Below, piece after piece: positions 52,666 through 62,131 of a DNA stretch of 64,000 bases. Within the stretch, counting starts at the first letter, position 1. Each line of letters begins with the position of its first letter. The notes beneath the pieces were generated by a model. It saw only the letters and a program-made list of their open reading frames with translations, was not told where the DNA came from and searched no databases. Source of the stretch: an uncultured Lachnospiraceae bacterium (lineage in GTDB: Bacteria; Bacillota; Clostridia; Lachnospirales; Lachnospiraceae). The stretch is from positions 90,516 through 154,515 of the forward strand of contig CAJTUZ010000008.1 in the NCBI GenBank assembly GCA_910579735.1, read 5' to 3'. The position numbers and the translations under genes are program-made.

Positions 52666-53772
52666 ATGGAAAAAGCAAAAGTATTTTACACGGATTTACG
52701 AACTTCATTTACGGAAAATCTTCCGCAGAAACTGGAACGTCTGATCAAAACGGCAGGTATCGGAAATATTGACTTTGACAACAAATATACGGCGATCAAG
52801 ATCCACTTCGGAGAACCGGGGAATCTGGCGTATTTAAGGCCCAATTATGCGACGGTCGTTGTAAAGGTGATCAAAGAACTTGGTGGAAAACCCTTTCTGA
52901 CAGACTGTAATACGCTTTATGTCGGCGGCAGAAAGAATGCGCTGGATCATCTGGACGCTGCTTATAAGAACGGATTCTCACCTTTTTCTACGGACGCGCA
53001 TGTGATTATTGCGGACGGTCTTAAAGGAACGGATGAAGCGCTTGTGCCGGTAGAGGGCGGAGAATACATAAAAGAAGCGAAGATCGGACAGGCCATTATG
53101 GATGCGGATATCATTGTTACGCTGAATCACTTTAAAGGACATGAGGCGACAGGCTTCGGTGGCGCTCTGAAAAATCTGGGAATGGGCTGTGGTTCCCGGG
53201 CCGGAAAGATGGAAATGCACAGCGCCGGCAAACCGTTTGTCAAGACCGACCGTTGTATCGGCTGCGGAAGATGTATCAAGATCTGCGCGCATGACGCGCC
53301 GTCCATTACCGATAAAAAAGCGGCTATCGATCATGATAAGTGCGTAGGATGCGGCCGCTGTATCGGGGTTTGTCCGGCTGATGCCGTAGCGGCAGCAGGA
53401 GACGAGAGCAACGATATTCTCAACAGAAAGATCGCAGAATACAGCAAGGCAGTTTTACAGGGCAGACCGGGCTTCCACATCAATCTGGTCGTGGATGTTT
53501 CTCCGAACTGTGACTGTCATGCGGAAAATGATATTCCGATCGTTCCCGACGTGGGAATGTTTGCATCTTTTGACCCGGTAGCGCTTGACCTTGCCTGCGC
53601 GGATGCCGTAAACAGGCAGCCTGTCATTGCCAACAGCCAGTTGGACCGTATGCCGCATACGCACGGAGATCATTTCTGTGATTCCGCACCGACGACGAAT
53701 TGGAAGACCGGCATTGAACATGCCGTTAAGATCGGTATCGGCAGTGATACGTATGAATTGATCGAGATATAA
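52666..53772 (+). CDS. DUF362 protein with two 4Fe-4S clusters
   Basis: A 368-residue protein. The first about 190 residues are the DUF362 domain (KIHFGEPGNLAYLRPNYA, TLNHFKGHEATGFGGALKNL, GMGCGSRAGK). A dicluster ferredoxin insert follows with CIGCGRCIKICAHDAP and CVGCGRCIGVCPADAV, and DUF362 sequence resumes (DVSPNCDCHAENDIPIVPDV). Common in anaerobes; presumed electron-transfer or metal-handling role, but not established. The ATG at 52666 is chosen for the GGAGGAGAAGG site. Confidence 0.92.
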   Translation: MEKAKVFYTDLRTSFTENLPQKLERLIKTAGIGNIDFDNKYTAIKIHFGEPGNLAYLRPNYATVVVKVIKELGGKPFLTDCNTLYVGGRKNALDHLDAAYKNGFSPFSTDAHVIIADGLKGTDEALVPVEGGEYIKEAKIGQAIMDADIIVTLNHFKGHEATGFGGALKNLGMGCGSRAGKMEMHSAGKPFVKTDRCIGCGRCIKICAHDAPSITDKKAAIDHDKCVGCGRCIGVCPADAVAAAGDESNDILNRKIAEYSKAVLQGRPGFHINLVVDVSPNCDCHAENDIPIVPDVGMFASFDPVALDLACADAVNRQPVIANSQLDRMPHTHGDHFCDSAPTTNWKTGIEHAVKIGIGSDTYELIEI

Positions 53773-53787
53773 GATAATATAGTTTAT

Positions 53788-53835
53788 AAGCCGGATAACT
53801 GTTATGGCTCAGCCATCAGTCTTATCCGGCTTTTT
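53788..53835 (+). terminator. Intrinsic terminator after the DUF362 gene
   Basis: AAGCCGGATAA (53788-53798) pairs with TTATCCGGCTT (53822-53832) around a 23-nt loop that holds a small inner hairpin; a T-run follows. Confidence 0.85.
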
Positions 53836-53876
53836 GCAGAATGTTGGGGAGTGTAGCACATGGGGATATATTCGTG

Positions 53877-54542
53877 TTATACCAGAAATTCTTTGAGTAA
53901 TGATTCCAGTTCCTGCGCTTCGGCATGAGAGAGGACATTTTCTGCTTTGTTTTCTGCCGCGGCTTCTTTCTCCGGGCCTTTCGCCTCATCATTTTCACCC
54001 TGCACAAGCTTCAGGTCAAGAGCCGTCTGTTCCAGACGGTTTGCGAGATGATTTTCAAGATAATCGATCAGGTTCGTGCGCAGGATCTTTGCCTTGGAAG
54101 AGATATCAACGAGCGAGGAAATTGCGAAATAGCAGTATAGTCCCAGAAAACTGATAATATAATATGGTACGATGTAAATGATCGATTCTCCTGTAACGAT
54201 CCCTTTACAGGCAGCAATTCCCGCGATCAGAACGGATAAGAGCACAAGCTGTCCGGAGAGATGCTTTAAGGTAGATAAAGAGAGGCCGTATATTTTGAGC
54301 TGATTGATATACTTGTCTACGAAAATGGAAATATTGGACATGCCTTCATGCAGTTTACAGCAGCTTGAAAATTTCAGCTTCAACTGCTGCAAAGATTTAT
54401 TGCCGGTAGAGGACATATTTTCCGTTTCCCATATCAGCTTATGGCAAAGCACACCCATGCTGATCTGGCATATGATACTTAAAGATAACAAAACCAGTAC
54501 GGTGATCATAAATTCAGGATGTTTGAATAAAATCTGCAGCAT
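53877..54542 (-). CDS. Membrane protein of unknown function
   Basis: A 221-residue protein with an N-terminal helix (about 12-34), a central cytoplasmic or helical stretch with a Cys pair (KFSSCCKLHEG), two further helices at about 95-118 and 122-145, and a charged C-terminal tail that includes ENHLANRLEQTALDLKLV and a Glu/Ala/Lys-rich low-complexity run. The tail probably forms a coiled coil. RBS GGAAGTG. No family recognised. Confidence 0.7.
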   Translation of the reverse strand: MLQILFKHPEFMITVLVLLSLSIICQISMGVLCHKLIWETENMSSTGNKSLQQLKLKFSSCCKLHEGMSNISIFVDKYINQLKIYGLSLSTLKHLSGQLVLLSVLIAGIAACKGIVTGESIIYIVPYYIISFLGLYCYFAISSLVDISSKAKILRTNLIDYLENHLANRLEQTALDLKLVQGENDEAKGPEKEAAAENKAENVLSHAEAQELESLLKEFLV

Positions 54543-54799
54543 AACAAAACACTTCCTTTTTTAAAATAATATACAAAATCGTTTTATAATGTATCTTCAT
54601 TATAAGCATCAAAAATGAGAATCTCAATCATCCGGAGCCAGTAAGGCATCAACAAATTTCGTCCTTTTTTTGCGGAATTCTGTCGGTAAGGACTGGAAAG
54701 TGTTATAAAATTATGATATAGTGGGAACAATGGTTCCAACCATTGCGTAATCGTTTACGATATAAATTTCAGGAAATAAATATAGAGGAGGATATTGTT

Positions 54800-55048
54800 A
54801 TGATTTATAAACCGCAGGGGGTATGCTCCAATGCAATTGATATCGAAGTAGAAGATGGCGTTATCAAACATGTTGCTTTTACAGGCGGATGCAATGGCAA
54901 TTTACAGGGAATTTCCAGTCTTGTTACCGGGATGAAGACCGAAGATGCGATTCAGAAATTAAAAGGGATAAAATGTGGTTTTAAAGCGACGTCCTGTCCG
55001 GATCAGCTTGCCTGTGCATTAGAGAAGATTGCAGCAGGCGCCAACTAA
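54800..55048 (+). CDS. TSCPD-domain protein (TIGR03905-like)
   Basis: An 82-residue protein: YKPQGVCSNAIDIEVEDG at the start, GGCNGNLQGIS in the middle and the name-giving TSCPDQLACAL near the end. It is a stand-alone version of the domain found at the C-terminus of class II (B12) ribonucleotide reductases and may bind metal or mediate redox contacts (inference). The ATG at 54800 is preferred with GAGGAGG upstream. Confidence 0.88.
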   Translation: MIYKPQGVCSNAIDIEVEDGVIKHVAFTGGCNGNLQGISSLVTGMKTEDAIQKLKGIKCGFKATSCPDQLACALEKIAAGAN

Positions 55049-55104
55049 ACAGGCGGCAGACTGCATAAAAATGACAGAATCTATTTGCAGGGGGTTTCTC
55101 TCGT

Positions 55105-56190
55105 ATGAATAAAAAAATCGTATTGACCGGCGGAGGTACAGCCGGACATGTAACGCCCAATATTGCGTTGATGCCGAAGTTAAAAGAGGCAGGCTATGAG
55201 ATCATCTATATGGGTTCCTATGATGGCATAGAAAAAAAACTGATTGAAGATTTTGATATCCCGTATTATGGAATATCAACCGGAAAGTTCCGCAGGTATT
55301 TTGACCCCAAGAATTTTTCAGATCCTTTCCGGGTATTAAAAGGTATGGCGGAAGCGAGAAAGTACCTGAAAGAGATCAAACCGGACGTCGTTTTTTCCAA
55401 GGGCGGTTTTGTCAGCGTACCGGTTATCAGGGCTGCGGGCTCTTTAGGCATTCCCTGCATTGTGCATGAATCGGATATGACGCCGGGACTGGCCAATAAA
55501 CTCTGTATTCCGGTAGCCAAAAAAGTGTGCTGTAATTTCCCGGAGACGTTTAAACTTCTGCCTGCAGAGAAAGCAATCCTCACAGGTTCCCCGATCAGAG
55601 AAGAACTGATGAAGGGACAGAAGGAAGCGGCCTACAAGCTGTGTGGATTTGATTCGTCCAAACCCGTTATCATGGTGATCGGCGGAAGTCTCGGCTCTGC
55701 GGCGATCAATCAGGCCGTCAGGGATGCATTGCCGGAACTTTTGAATGATTTTCAGATTGTCCATTTGTGCGGAAAAGAAAAAATGGATAATCTGCTGCTT
55801 ACTACCAGGGGATATAAACAGTTTGAATATATTAAATCCGAATTAAAGGATATTTTTGCGATGGCGGATATTGTGATCTCCAGAGCGGGTGCAAATGCCA
55901 TCAATGAACTGCTTGCACTTAAAAAACCCAATCTGCTTATTCCGCTTCCATCCGCCAGCAGCCGCGGAGACCAGATTCTTAATGCAAAATCGTTTGAATC
56001 GCAGGGATTCAGTATCGTGGTGGATGAGGATGATCTGACGACCAAACTGCTGGTAGAAAAGGTACAGGAGCTCTATTTTACAAGACTTACGTATATCGAC
56101 GCTATGAGCAAAAGTTCCCAGCGTGATGCAATCGGCACGATCGTCGGTGTTATCGAAGAGGCCGCGGCAGGGAATAAGAAGCAGCCGTAA
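55105..56190 (+). CDS. murG: UDP-GlcNAc:lipid I GlcNAc transferase MurG
   Basis: A 361-residue GT28 glycosyltransferase that converts lipid I to lipid II in peptidoglycan synthesis. Seen: the first glycine loop LTGGGTAGHVTPN at 6-18, KPDVVFSKGGFVSVPVIRAA, the second loop IGGSLGSAAIN, and ISRAGANAINELL with LPSASSRGDQILNA for UDP-GlcNAc binding. It stands alone, away from a division/cell-wall cluster. RBS AGGGGG. Confidence 0.92.
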   Translation: MNKKIVLTGGGTAGHVTPNIALMPKLKEAGYEIIYMGSYDGIEKKLIEDFDIPYYGISTGKFRRYFDPKNFSDPFRVLKGMAEARKYLKEIKPDVVFSKGGFVSVPVIRAAGSLGIPCIVHESDMTPGLANKLCIPVAKKVCCNFPETFKLLPAEKAILTGSPIREELMKGQKEAAYKLCGFDSSKPVIMVIGGSLGSAAINQAVRDALPELLNDFQIVHLCGKEKMDNLLLTTRGYKQFEYIKSELKDIFAMADIVISRAGANAINELLALKKPNLLIPLPSASSRGDQILNAKSFESQGFSIVVDEDDLTTKLLVEKVQELYFTRLTYIDAMSKSSQRDAIGTIVGVIEEAAAGNKKQP

Positions 56191-56224
56191 AAGCTGCATG
56201 AAGGATAAAGGCGGGGATAGCTGT

Positions 56225-56509
56225 ATGAAAACGCAGGACAGAGTTTTAACAGAAGAAGAAATGAGGAAAAGAGCGGCGGAGGGTTATTTCGTTAGAGATC
56301 TGGAAAAAGACCGCGTTTACTGTCCGACAGGGGAAGTATTACGCAAGAAAGCCGTTAAAAAGAACGGGGATACGCGGTATGCCAACAAAATGGCCTGTAA
56401 ACAATGTGACGACAGGGAAAAATGCACAAGGTCACCCTGGAAAGAAGTTGATTTTCCGGATAAAGTCAGAGAGGCAAGGAATTTAAACTGGCTCAGAGCA
56501 GAGAAATAG
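56225..56509 (+). CDS. Small four-cysteine protein related to transposase zinc domain
   Basis: A 94-residue protein. The segment YFVRDLEKDRVYCPTGEVLR, followed by KNGDTRYANKMACKQCDDRE and KCTRSPWKEVDFP, resembles the zinc-ligand insert of IS1182/DDE transposases. Cys33, Cys58, Cys61 and Cys67 could bind one metal. No DDE catalytic part is present, the frame is intact, and GGGGAT lies before the ATG at 56225, so it looks like a maintained small gene rather than debris. Its role is unknown. It lies 34 bp after murG. Confidence 0.68.
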   Translation: MKTQDRVLTEEEMRKRAAEGYFVRDLEKDRVYCPTGEVLRKKAVKKNGDTRYANKMACKQCDDREKCTRSPWKEVDFPDKVREARNLNWLRAEK

Positions 56510-56539
56510 AACGTCTATTTCTGACAGGAGAAAATAATT

Positions 56540-57196
56540 ATGCCGTATCCGATGATACATTTAGAAGTTGCATACCGTCTATCGGACCGATATGACTGGC
56601 TGGAAAAGAAAGCCGATTTTCTGCTTGGATCCGTTGCGCCGGATGCCGTACATTTTCATGAAAATTATCATGTGCATTCGAAAGAGATAAGTCACGTCTG
56701 GGACTGCGGGCCGGTGTGGGGCGTGACGTTGGATAGCAAAAAATGGAAAAATAACATTCTTGCGTTTTGGAAGCAGCATAGAGAAGATGCGGAACGCGAC
56801 TTTATTGCAGGCTATTGTGTGCATCTTCTGACTGATTGGCTGAATGATCTGAGGATGTGGGCGCCTTTTCGGATGAAGATCATACAGGGCGGGAATTATG
56901 ACGAAGTATACTCGCAGTCGGCATATCGTGAGGAAGCGAACGGATTTGATAAATGGATGTATCGGCACAATGTGCACACAGAAGAAATCTGGCGGCTGCT
57001 TGCAAAAGGGCGGGTACAGGGACTGCATGAGCGTATGCTGGCGGAGGATCTGGGACGTCAGAAAGAATCGCTTTTGACAGAGCAGTATCTGGATGCAGCG
57101 GCCTATGATATCAGTAAGTATCAGTATTATACGAAAGAATTGATCGATTCCTTTATGACGGAATGTGTGGCGGTGATTGAGAAGGAACTGAGATGA
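56540..57196 (+). CDS. Zinc-dependent phospholipase C-like protein
   Basis: A 218-residue protein of the PF00882 (zinc-dependent phospholipase C / S1-P1-like) group: N-terminal MIHLEVAYRL, FLLGSVAPDAVHF, a cluster of His residues, and GYCVHLLTDWLND, which supply likely zinc ligands. There is no signal peptide, so it is probably cytoplasmic, unlike secreted toxins of the fold. RBS AGGAG; it follows the small four-Cys gene by 30 bp and ends the unit at a strong terminator. Confidence 0.82.
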   Translation: MPYPMIHLEVAYRLSDRYDWLEKKADFLLGSVAPDAVHFHENYHVHSKEISHVWDCGPVWGVTLDSKKWKNNILAFWKQHREDAERDFIAGYCVHLLTDWLNDLRMWAPFRMKIIQGGNYDEVYSQSAYREEANGFDKWMYRHNVHTEEIWRLLAKGRVQGLHERMLAEDLGRQKESLLTEQYLDAAAYDISKYQYYTKELIDSFMTECVAVIEKELR

Positions 57197-57202
57197 ACAT
57201 AA

Positions 57203-57240
57203 AAAACCGGCAGTCAGGACAATGACTGCCGGTTTTGTTG
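57203..57240 (+). terminator. Intrinsic terminator, bidirectional
   Basis: A perfect 14-bp stem, AAAACCGGCAGTCA (57203-57216) and TGACTGCCGGTTTT (57223-57236), 6-nt loop. A- and T-runs on both sides suit both convergent units. Confidence 0.88.
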
Positions 57241-57285
57241 TGCCAAGGTGACGGGCATGGGAGCGGAAAGTGAAAGAATCACCTT

Positions 57286-59913
57286 TTAGTCCGTTTCCCG
57301 CAGCCGTTCCACGATGCTCCGGCTTCTCATTTTACGGTATGCAAGTAGCGGCGTAAGAACTGCCACAAGCAGAAGAAGCGGCATCATGATGACAAACGGC
57401 AGAACCTGGAACTGGTAAGCAAAAAACAGGAATACATCGTTCAGGGCACTCAGCACGATAGAAGAGAGCAGGGAGCCCAGAATAAAACTGATCATTACAG
57501 CGATGACAATATAGCATAAACCCTCGTATATCAATACCTTCTGTAACTGTATATTTGTCATGCCGATACTTTGCAGCATGGCAAATTCACGTTTTCTGGA
57601 AATAATCTCCGTCAGCATGGCATTGATAAAATTCAGGATACCGATTAAACCAATGACGGCCGCCAGCGAGACGCCGACAGAAGAAACAGCCAGTACCATA
57701 CTGTTGAATTCTTCCTGCAAAGATGCTTTGGAGAGATAGCCCATCCAGGGATTTTGATTTTGCGTATACTCTTCCAGTGCACTTTCAAAAGCAGTCTGTT
57801 TTTCTTCTGTGATTCGGTAAGAGACGCCGAAACATTCGCTTTTTTCATTCAGTTCAGATAAAGGCAGAACGATGTCGCAGGCATTGTAGGTATATCTTTG
57901 CAGGCTCATGCTGGGCGGAATTTCAACGATTGCCATAACCTCATATTCTTTCGGGGTGAGGTTGTCGTATTCTATGTCGACAGTATTGCCGGATTCATCC
58001 GTAATTTCACGAAACGTAGAATCCTCTGTGACAAAATCGACGGTTATTTTGTCGCCCGGTGCATAAATATGGTCGTGCGGAGTACAGTTGTTGTTCCCAT
58101 TGAATGTGCCTAACAGAATATAACCGCCGGTCAGGAATTTTTCTATATCCAAAGTTCCATCTATGATATTTAAATGAGAAAGAAGATTGGCATCATATCC
58201 ATACAGAAACCCCCGCATGGGTTTTTCGCCGTTCAGCATTTGTTCCAGCTCCTGATTGCTGTAGCTGTTTCGTACCAGTTTGTCTTCCGTATTCAGCGTA
58301 TGATATCGTTCCAGCGCTTTATCATTGATTCTGACATAAGCGGCGTATCGCACCCACATCTCATTTCGATCTGTAATACCTTCTAATTGATCCGCCATAG
58401 ACAAATAGTTTTCGTCTAATAAAATATCACCTCCGCTTGAGTTTATGAGGTTCCTACTTTCAAGCAGGAAGTCTCCGGCAATTCTTTTGGCAATAAATTC
58501 ATCCATACGGAAACTGCGCACGGCAGTCACGACCAGCGCAAGCAGTATGATGCTGAAAGAAATGGAGGAAATGACTACAGCAGTAGTACGTCTGTTTCTG
58601 CCTAAGCCTGCAAGCGCCATAGAAAACGGACTGAAACGGCTGTATCGTTTTTTCTTTTTTTTCGGATTGCAATGGGCGGTTTCCGTATACTTTACGGCTT
58701 CTATCGGCGAAACGCTTCCTGCGACCTTTCCCGGTCTGCGGCAGCTTAGGAAAACTGTAAAAACAGAAAATACCGCGCCGAACAGGAAAATCCACGGAGC
58801 AATTGTCGGGGAAGTCTTTAAAGTATTTTGGTTATTTGCCTGCATGGCCAGAGTAAACGGCAAAATAATGCGGCTGATCACAAAACCGGCCGTCAGTCCG
58901 ATCGGAATGCCGATGACGGATAACATTACAGCCTGCCGTCTGATCAGTCTGCGAAGCTGCTTCTTGGTGGTGCCGATCGTTTTTAATAATCCGTAGAATC
59001 TGATGTCACCGATGACGGATATCTGAAAAATATTGTAAATGATCAGATAACCGGTTATTAATATGATCAAAACGGCGCTTATCAGGATGACGAGCGTCAT
59101 CGGATCGGCGGAAGATACGCGGCTGCTCATATAGGCCCAGTTAACACCGTAGGCAACTTCTTCACCCGGCTCATAGCCCGCGTTTTGAATAACGGAGCGG
59201 ACTTTACCTTCGATATCGGAACTGTTACGGAAAAAAAGGTTGGCGCTCAGTAATCCGAGGTCTTCTTCATTTGGATGTTCTTTTCCCCATTTAATAAAGT
59301 CTTCCTGCGTCAAAGCGCCCTTTAATTCATTCCAATAGCTTTCGGATAAAAAGCATTCGCTGGCGTGTGCAATATAGTCTCCCTCATACCAGCCGCTGAT
59401 GACAAACTCTTCTTCGATTTCCTGATCCATAAACGTAAATTTTATCGGGACTTTTCCGCCTAATGCATGCGGCAGCTGTAATTCGTCCATGATAAAGGTA
59501 TCTACTACGATCTCGTTTCTCTGCGTAGGAAGATGGCCTTCCTCCAATGTAATAAACATGTCCGCCAGAATATTTTCGTCCGGTGTAAAGCGTAATTCGG
59601 CGGAACGTTTCATGATATTGTCTGCGATGCCGATGAAAATCATGTAGCTGCTTCGCACGATGTCCGTATCGGCAGTTATCTTTTCATATTGCTCCGTCGT
59701 GACATGTTTGAGTCCGGCATGGGCTCTGCTTCCCACTTCCCGCATAGTGCTTTCCTGCGTAACGTACATAATATCGTTTGTTAAGGAAAATGCCGCGGTA
59801 AATAGAGTACACGTTAAGGCGATTGCCAGAATCGCGAAGAGATTCCGCATACGATTGTTCTGCAGGCTTCGTTTGGAAAGTCTGCGGATCGATGCACCGT
59901 TATTATTTTTCAT
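57286..59913 (-). CDS. FtsX-like ABC transporter permease, large
   Basis: An 875-residue permease of the MacB/FtsX fold in the Gram-positive eight-to-ten-helix form. One helix follows RRLSKRSLQNNRMRNLFAIL; a first extracytoplasmic domain (about 60-270) with DEEDLGLLSANLFFR-like sequence; three helices (about 280-410) with GLLKTIGTTKKQLRRLIRRQ; a second helix and extracytoplasmic domain (about 450-730); and three C-terminal helices with REFAMLQSIGMTNIQLQKVL. The start is the ATG at 59913, 8 nt after GGAGG. It overlaps the ATPase gene by 11 nt. Confidence 0.92.
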   Translation of the reverse strand: MKNNNGASIRRLSKRSLQNNRMRNLFAILAIALTCTLFTAAFSLTNDIMYVTQESTMREVGSRAHAGLKHVTTEQYEKITADTDIVRSSYMIFIGIADNIMKRSAELRFTPDENILADMFITLEEGHLPTQRNEIVVDTFIMDELQLPHALGGKVPIKFTFMDQEIEEEFVISGWYEGDYIAHASECFLSESYWNELKGALTQEDFIKWGKEHPNEEDLGLLSANLFFRNSSDIEGKVRSVIQNAGYEPGEEVAYGVNWAYMSSRVSSADPMTLVILISAVLIILITGYLIIYNIFQISVIGDIRFYGLLKTIGTTKKQLRRLIRRQAVMLSVIGIPIGLTAGFVISRIILPFTLAMQANNQNTLKTSPTIAPWIFLFGAVFSVFTVFLSCRRPGKVAGSVSPIEAVKYTETAHCNPKKKKKRYSRFSPFSMALAGLGRNRRTTAVVISSISFSIILLALVVTAVRSFRMDEFIAKRIAGDFLLESRNLINSSGGDILLDENYLSMADQLEGITDRNEMWVRYAAYVRINDKALERYHTLNTEDKLVRNSYSNQELEQMLNGEKPMRGFLYGYDANLLSHLNIIDGTLDIEKFLTGGYILLGTFNGNNNCTPHDHIYAPGDKITVDFVTEDSTFREITDESGNTVDIEYDNLTPKEYEVMAIVEIPPSMSLQRYTYNACDIVLPLSELNEKSECFGVSYRITEEKQTAFESALEEYTQNQNPWMGYLSKASLQEEFNSMVLAVSSVGVSLAAVIGLIGILNFINAMLTEIISRKREFAMLQSIGMTNIQLQKVLIYEGLCYIVIAVMISFILGSLLSSIVLSALNDVFLFFAYQFQVLPFVIMMPLLLLVAVLTPLLAYRKMRSRSIVERLRETD

Positions 59914-60640
59914 GAGAAACACCTCCCTGTATGCGTCCTGCCCCAGCGCCCGTTATGTTTTTGTCCATATTGCTGTCGTCTACAATCCGGCCGTCTTCGA
60001 TATGAATGACTCTGTCGCATAGCTGTGCCAGCGCCTCATTGTGGGTGATCATAAGAATCGTCTGATGAAACTGTTCTCCGGTCAGTTTTAAAAGGCCGAG
60101 AACTTCCTGCGTTGTCTTACTGTCGAGGTTGCCGGTCGGTTCGTCGGCAAGGATGATGGAAGGTTTCGTGACAAGCGCCCGTGCAATGGCGACTCTTTGC
60201 TGCTGCCCGCCGGAGAGCTGTCCGGGGATATTCTGCAGTTTTTCTTTCAGTCCGAGCGTTGATATTACGTCGTCTACAAAGGTTTTATCGATGTCTTTTC
60301 CGTCGAGTTCCAAAGGAAGCACGATATTTTCGTATACGCTCAAAATGGGGACCAGGTTATAGCTTTGGAAAATAAAGCCGATCTGCCTTCGTCTGAAAAT
60401 CGTCAGTTCCGTTTCATTAAGTTCAAAAATATTTTTTCCGCCTACAATCACATTGCCGCTGCTTGGATAATCCAGTCCGCCCAGCATATGAAGCAAAGTG
60501 GATTTGCCGGAACCTGACGTACCGACAATCGCTGCAAATTCGCCTTCGTCCACGGACAGATCCACGCCGTCCAGGGCTTTTACCTGCGTATCTCCGTTGC
60601 CGTAATATTTTTTTAATTGTCTTGTTTCCAGAATTTTCAT
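59903..60640 (-). CDS. ABC transporter ATP-binding protein (MacB/LolD type)
   Basis: A 245-residue ATPase: Walker A GTSGSGKST at 40-48, Q-loop GFIFQSYNLVPILSV, signature LSGGQQQRVAIARAL, Walker B IILADEPTGNLDS and H-loop ITHNEAL. Pairs with the large FtsX-like permease downstream; likely exports or senses peptides or envelope stressors (family knowledge). Its promoter region holds paired TGTCAG elements. Confidence 0.94.
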   Translation of the reverse strand: MKILETRQLKKYYGNGDTQVKALDGVDLSVDEGEFAAIVGTSGSGKSTLLHMLGGLDYPSSGNVIVGGKNIFELNETELTIFRRRQIGFIFQSYNLVPILSVYENIVLPLELDGKDIDKTFVDDVISTLGLKEKLQNIPGQLSGGQQQRVAIARALVTKPSIILADEPTGNLDSKTTQEVLGLLKLTGEQFHQTILMITHNEALAQLCDRVIHIEDGRIVDDSNMDKNITGAGAGRIQGGVSHEK

Positions 60641-60737
60641 ATTGGTGATCTTTCCTTTCTTTCCACGGATGGTATGGTGACCGGAGAATATTCGTCTGCC
60701 GGTTTTTATTTATTCTAGCAGATAGGTCTTACAATAT

Positions 60738-60778
60738 TCTGACAGAAAAACCGTTTAGTTATGACATTTTTGTCAGAA
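60738..60778. promoter_or_regulatory. Inverted TGTCAG elements upstream of the ABC operon
   Basis: TTCTGACAGAAAAA (60738-60751) and TTTTTGTCAGAA (60767-60778) form an inverted pair, with a tighter TGACA-4 nt-TGTCA palindrome at 60762-60775. They lie about 100 bp upstream of the ATPase start. The core GTCAG also occurs twice upstream of the response regulator at 63854 and 63870. Candidate regulator sites. Confidence 0.4.
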
Positions 60779-60830
60779 CAGACATTGAATACCGGATTGT
60801 TTAGTATGGTTAAAGGGAGCGGCCTGTAAA

Positions 60831-60870
60831 GTAAAAAAGTTTCCGGTCTGTTTTGTACAGCCGGAAACTT
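60831..60870 (-). terminator. Intrinsic terminator after the antiporter
   Basis: AAGTTTCCGG (60837-60846) pairs with CCGGAAACTT (60861-60870), extended by an inner CTGT/ACAG pair; the minus strand continues into six T (A-run 60833-60838). Confidence 0.85.
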
Positions 60871-60897
60871 CTGATTAATTCGATGTTTTGTTGTAAG

Positions 60898-62085
60898 CTA
60901 GGCGGCAGCGCCCGCTTCCTTGTCTCTGGAATATAATATTTTTAATATGATCGGCGTCAGGATAGAAGATACGATGATCAAAAGGATTACGGATGTAAAA
61001 TAAACCGGGGTCAATAGTCCTGCCGTGAGACCCTTTTGCGAAACGATCAGTGCAACTTCGCCTCTTGTCATCATGCCGACGCCGATCTTCAGGGAATCGG
61101 AATGATTGAATTTACATACGCGTGCGACCAGTCCGCAGCCGACGATCTTGGAGATCAGTCCTGTTGCCACGAAGGCCAGAGAAAAGATCAGGATGCCCAT
61201 GCTCATATTCTCCACGTTCGTTTTCAGACCGATGCTTGCAAAAAAGATCGGGCCGAATATCATATAAGAATTGGTATCCATTTTCTCCGCTATGTAGTTG
61301 GAATCCCTGATTGAACAGAGGATGATTCCGGCTACATAAGCGCCTGTAATATCTGCGATGCCGAAGTATTTTTCGGCTATATATGCCATGGCAAGACAGA
61401 AAGCCAGACCTGCGATCGGGATACGCCGTGTATGCGGATATCTGGTGTCTACCATTTTAAAGAGCCTGTAGCTGATAAAACCGACTACGATTGCAAAAAC
61501 GAAAAACAGGACTGTGTTTGACAATACGCTTAACGGTTTGGATTCCGGATTTTTGAAACCGATCACAAAAGTCAGGACGATAATGCCGATCACATCGTCG
61601 ATAATGGCCGCGCTTAATATCGTGGTACCGACTTTTCCTTTTATTTTGCCCATTTCCTTCAAGGATTCCACCGTAATGCTTACGGATGTTGCCGTAAGAA
61701 TCGTACCGACAAATACGGCCTTATAAAAGCCTTCCGATCCCCAGGGGGATACGCCGTAGAAAGCCATATAAAGAAAAGCGCCGCATACGAGCGGGATAAA
61801 TACACCTGAGCAGGCGATCAAAACGGCAATCGGTCCTGTTTTGACAAGATCTTTCAAGTCTGTTTCGAGTCCTGCGGAAAACATCAAAAGAATAACGCCG
61901 ATCTCTGCCATTTGCGCAAGGAAATCCGATTGATTGACCCAGCCTAAAACGCTCGGTCCGATCAAAAGACCTGCGATGATCTCTCCCACGACCTGAGGAG
62001 CCTTACATTTTCTGGCGATAATTCCACATAATTTTGCAAAAATAATAATGATAGCCAAATCTCTGAATACTAAATACGATTCCAC
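60898..62085 (-). CDS. CPA2-family cation:proton antiporter
   Basis: A 395-residue antiporter with 12-13 helices. CPA2 landmarks: GEIIAGLLIGPSVLGW near 35-50, LLMFSAGLETDLKDL, TATSVSITVESLKEMG, AAIIDDVIGIIVLT with the paired Asp needed for ion transport, and GMMTRGEVALIVSQKG near the end. There is no C-terminal TrkA-N domain, so it is a short GerN/NapA-like type. The start is taken as GTG at 62085 behind AGGGAG; an ATG at 62103 has its possible site directly adjacent. It has its own promoter. Confidence 0.92.
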   Translation of the reverse strand: MESYLVFRDLAIIIIFAKLCGIIARKCKAPQVVGEIIAGLLIGPSVLGWVNQSDFLAQMAEIGVILLMFSAGLETDLKDLVKTGPIAVLIACSGVFIPLVCGAFLYMAFYGVSPWGSEGFYKAVFVGTILTATSVSITVESLKEMGKIKGKVGTTILSAAIIDDVIGIIVLTFVIGFKNPESKPLSVLSNTVLFFVFAIVVGFISYRLFKMVDTRYPHTRRIPIAGLAFCLAMAYIAEKYFGIADITGAYVAGIILCSIRDSNYIAEKMDTNSYMIFGPIFFASIGLKTNVENMSMGILIFSLAFVATGLISKIVGCGLVARVCKFNHSDSLKIGVGMMTRGEVALIVSQKGLTAGLLTPVYFTSVILLIIVSSILTPIILKILYSRDKEAGAAA

Positions 62086-62131
62086 TTTCTCTCCCTCTTT
62101 CATTCCTTACTGCCGGATTTCCAAATCCTTA

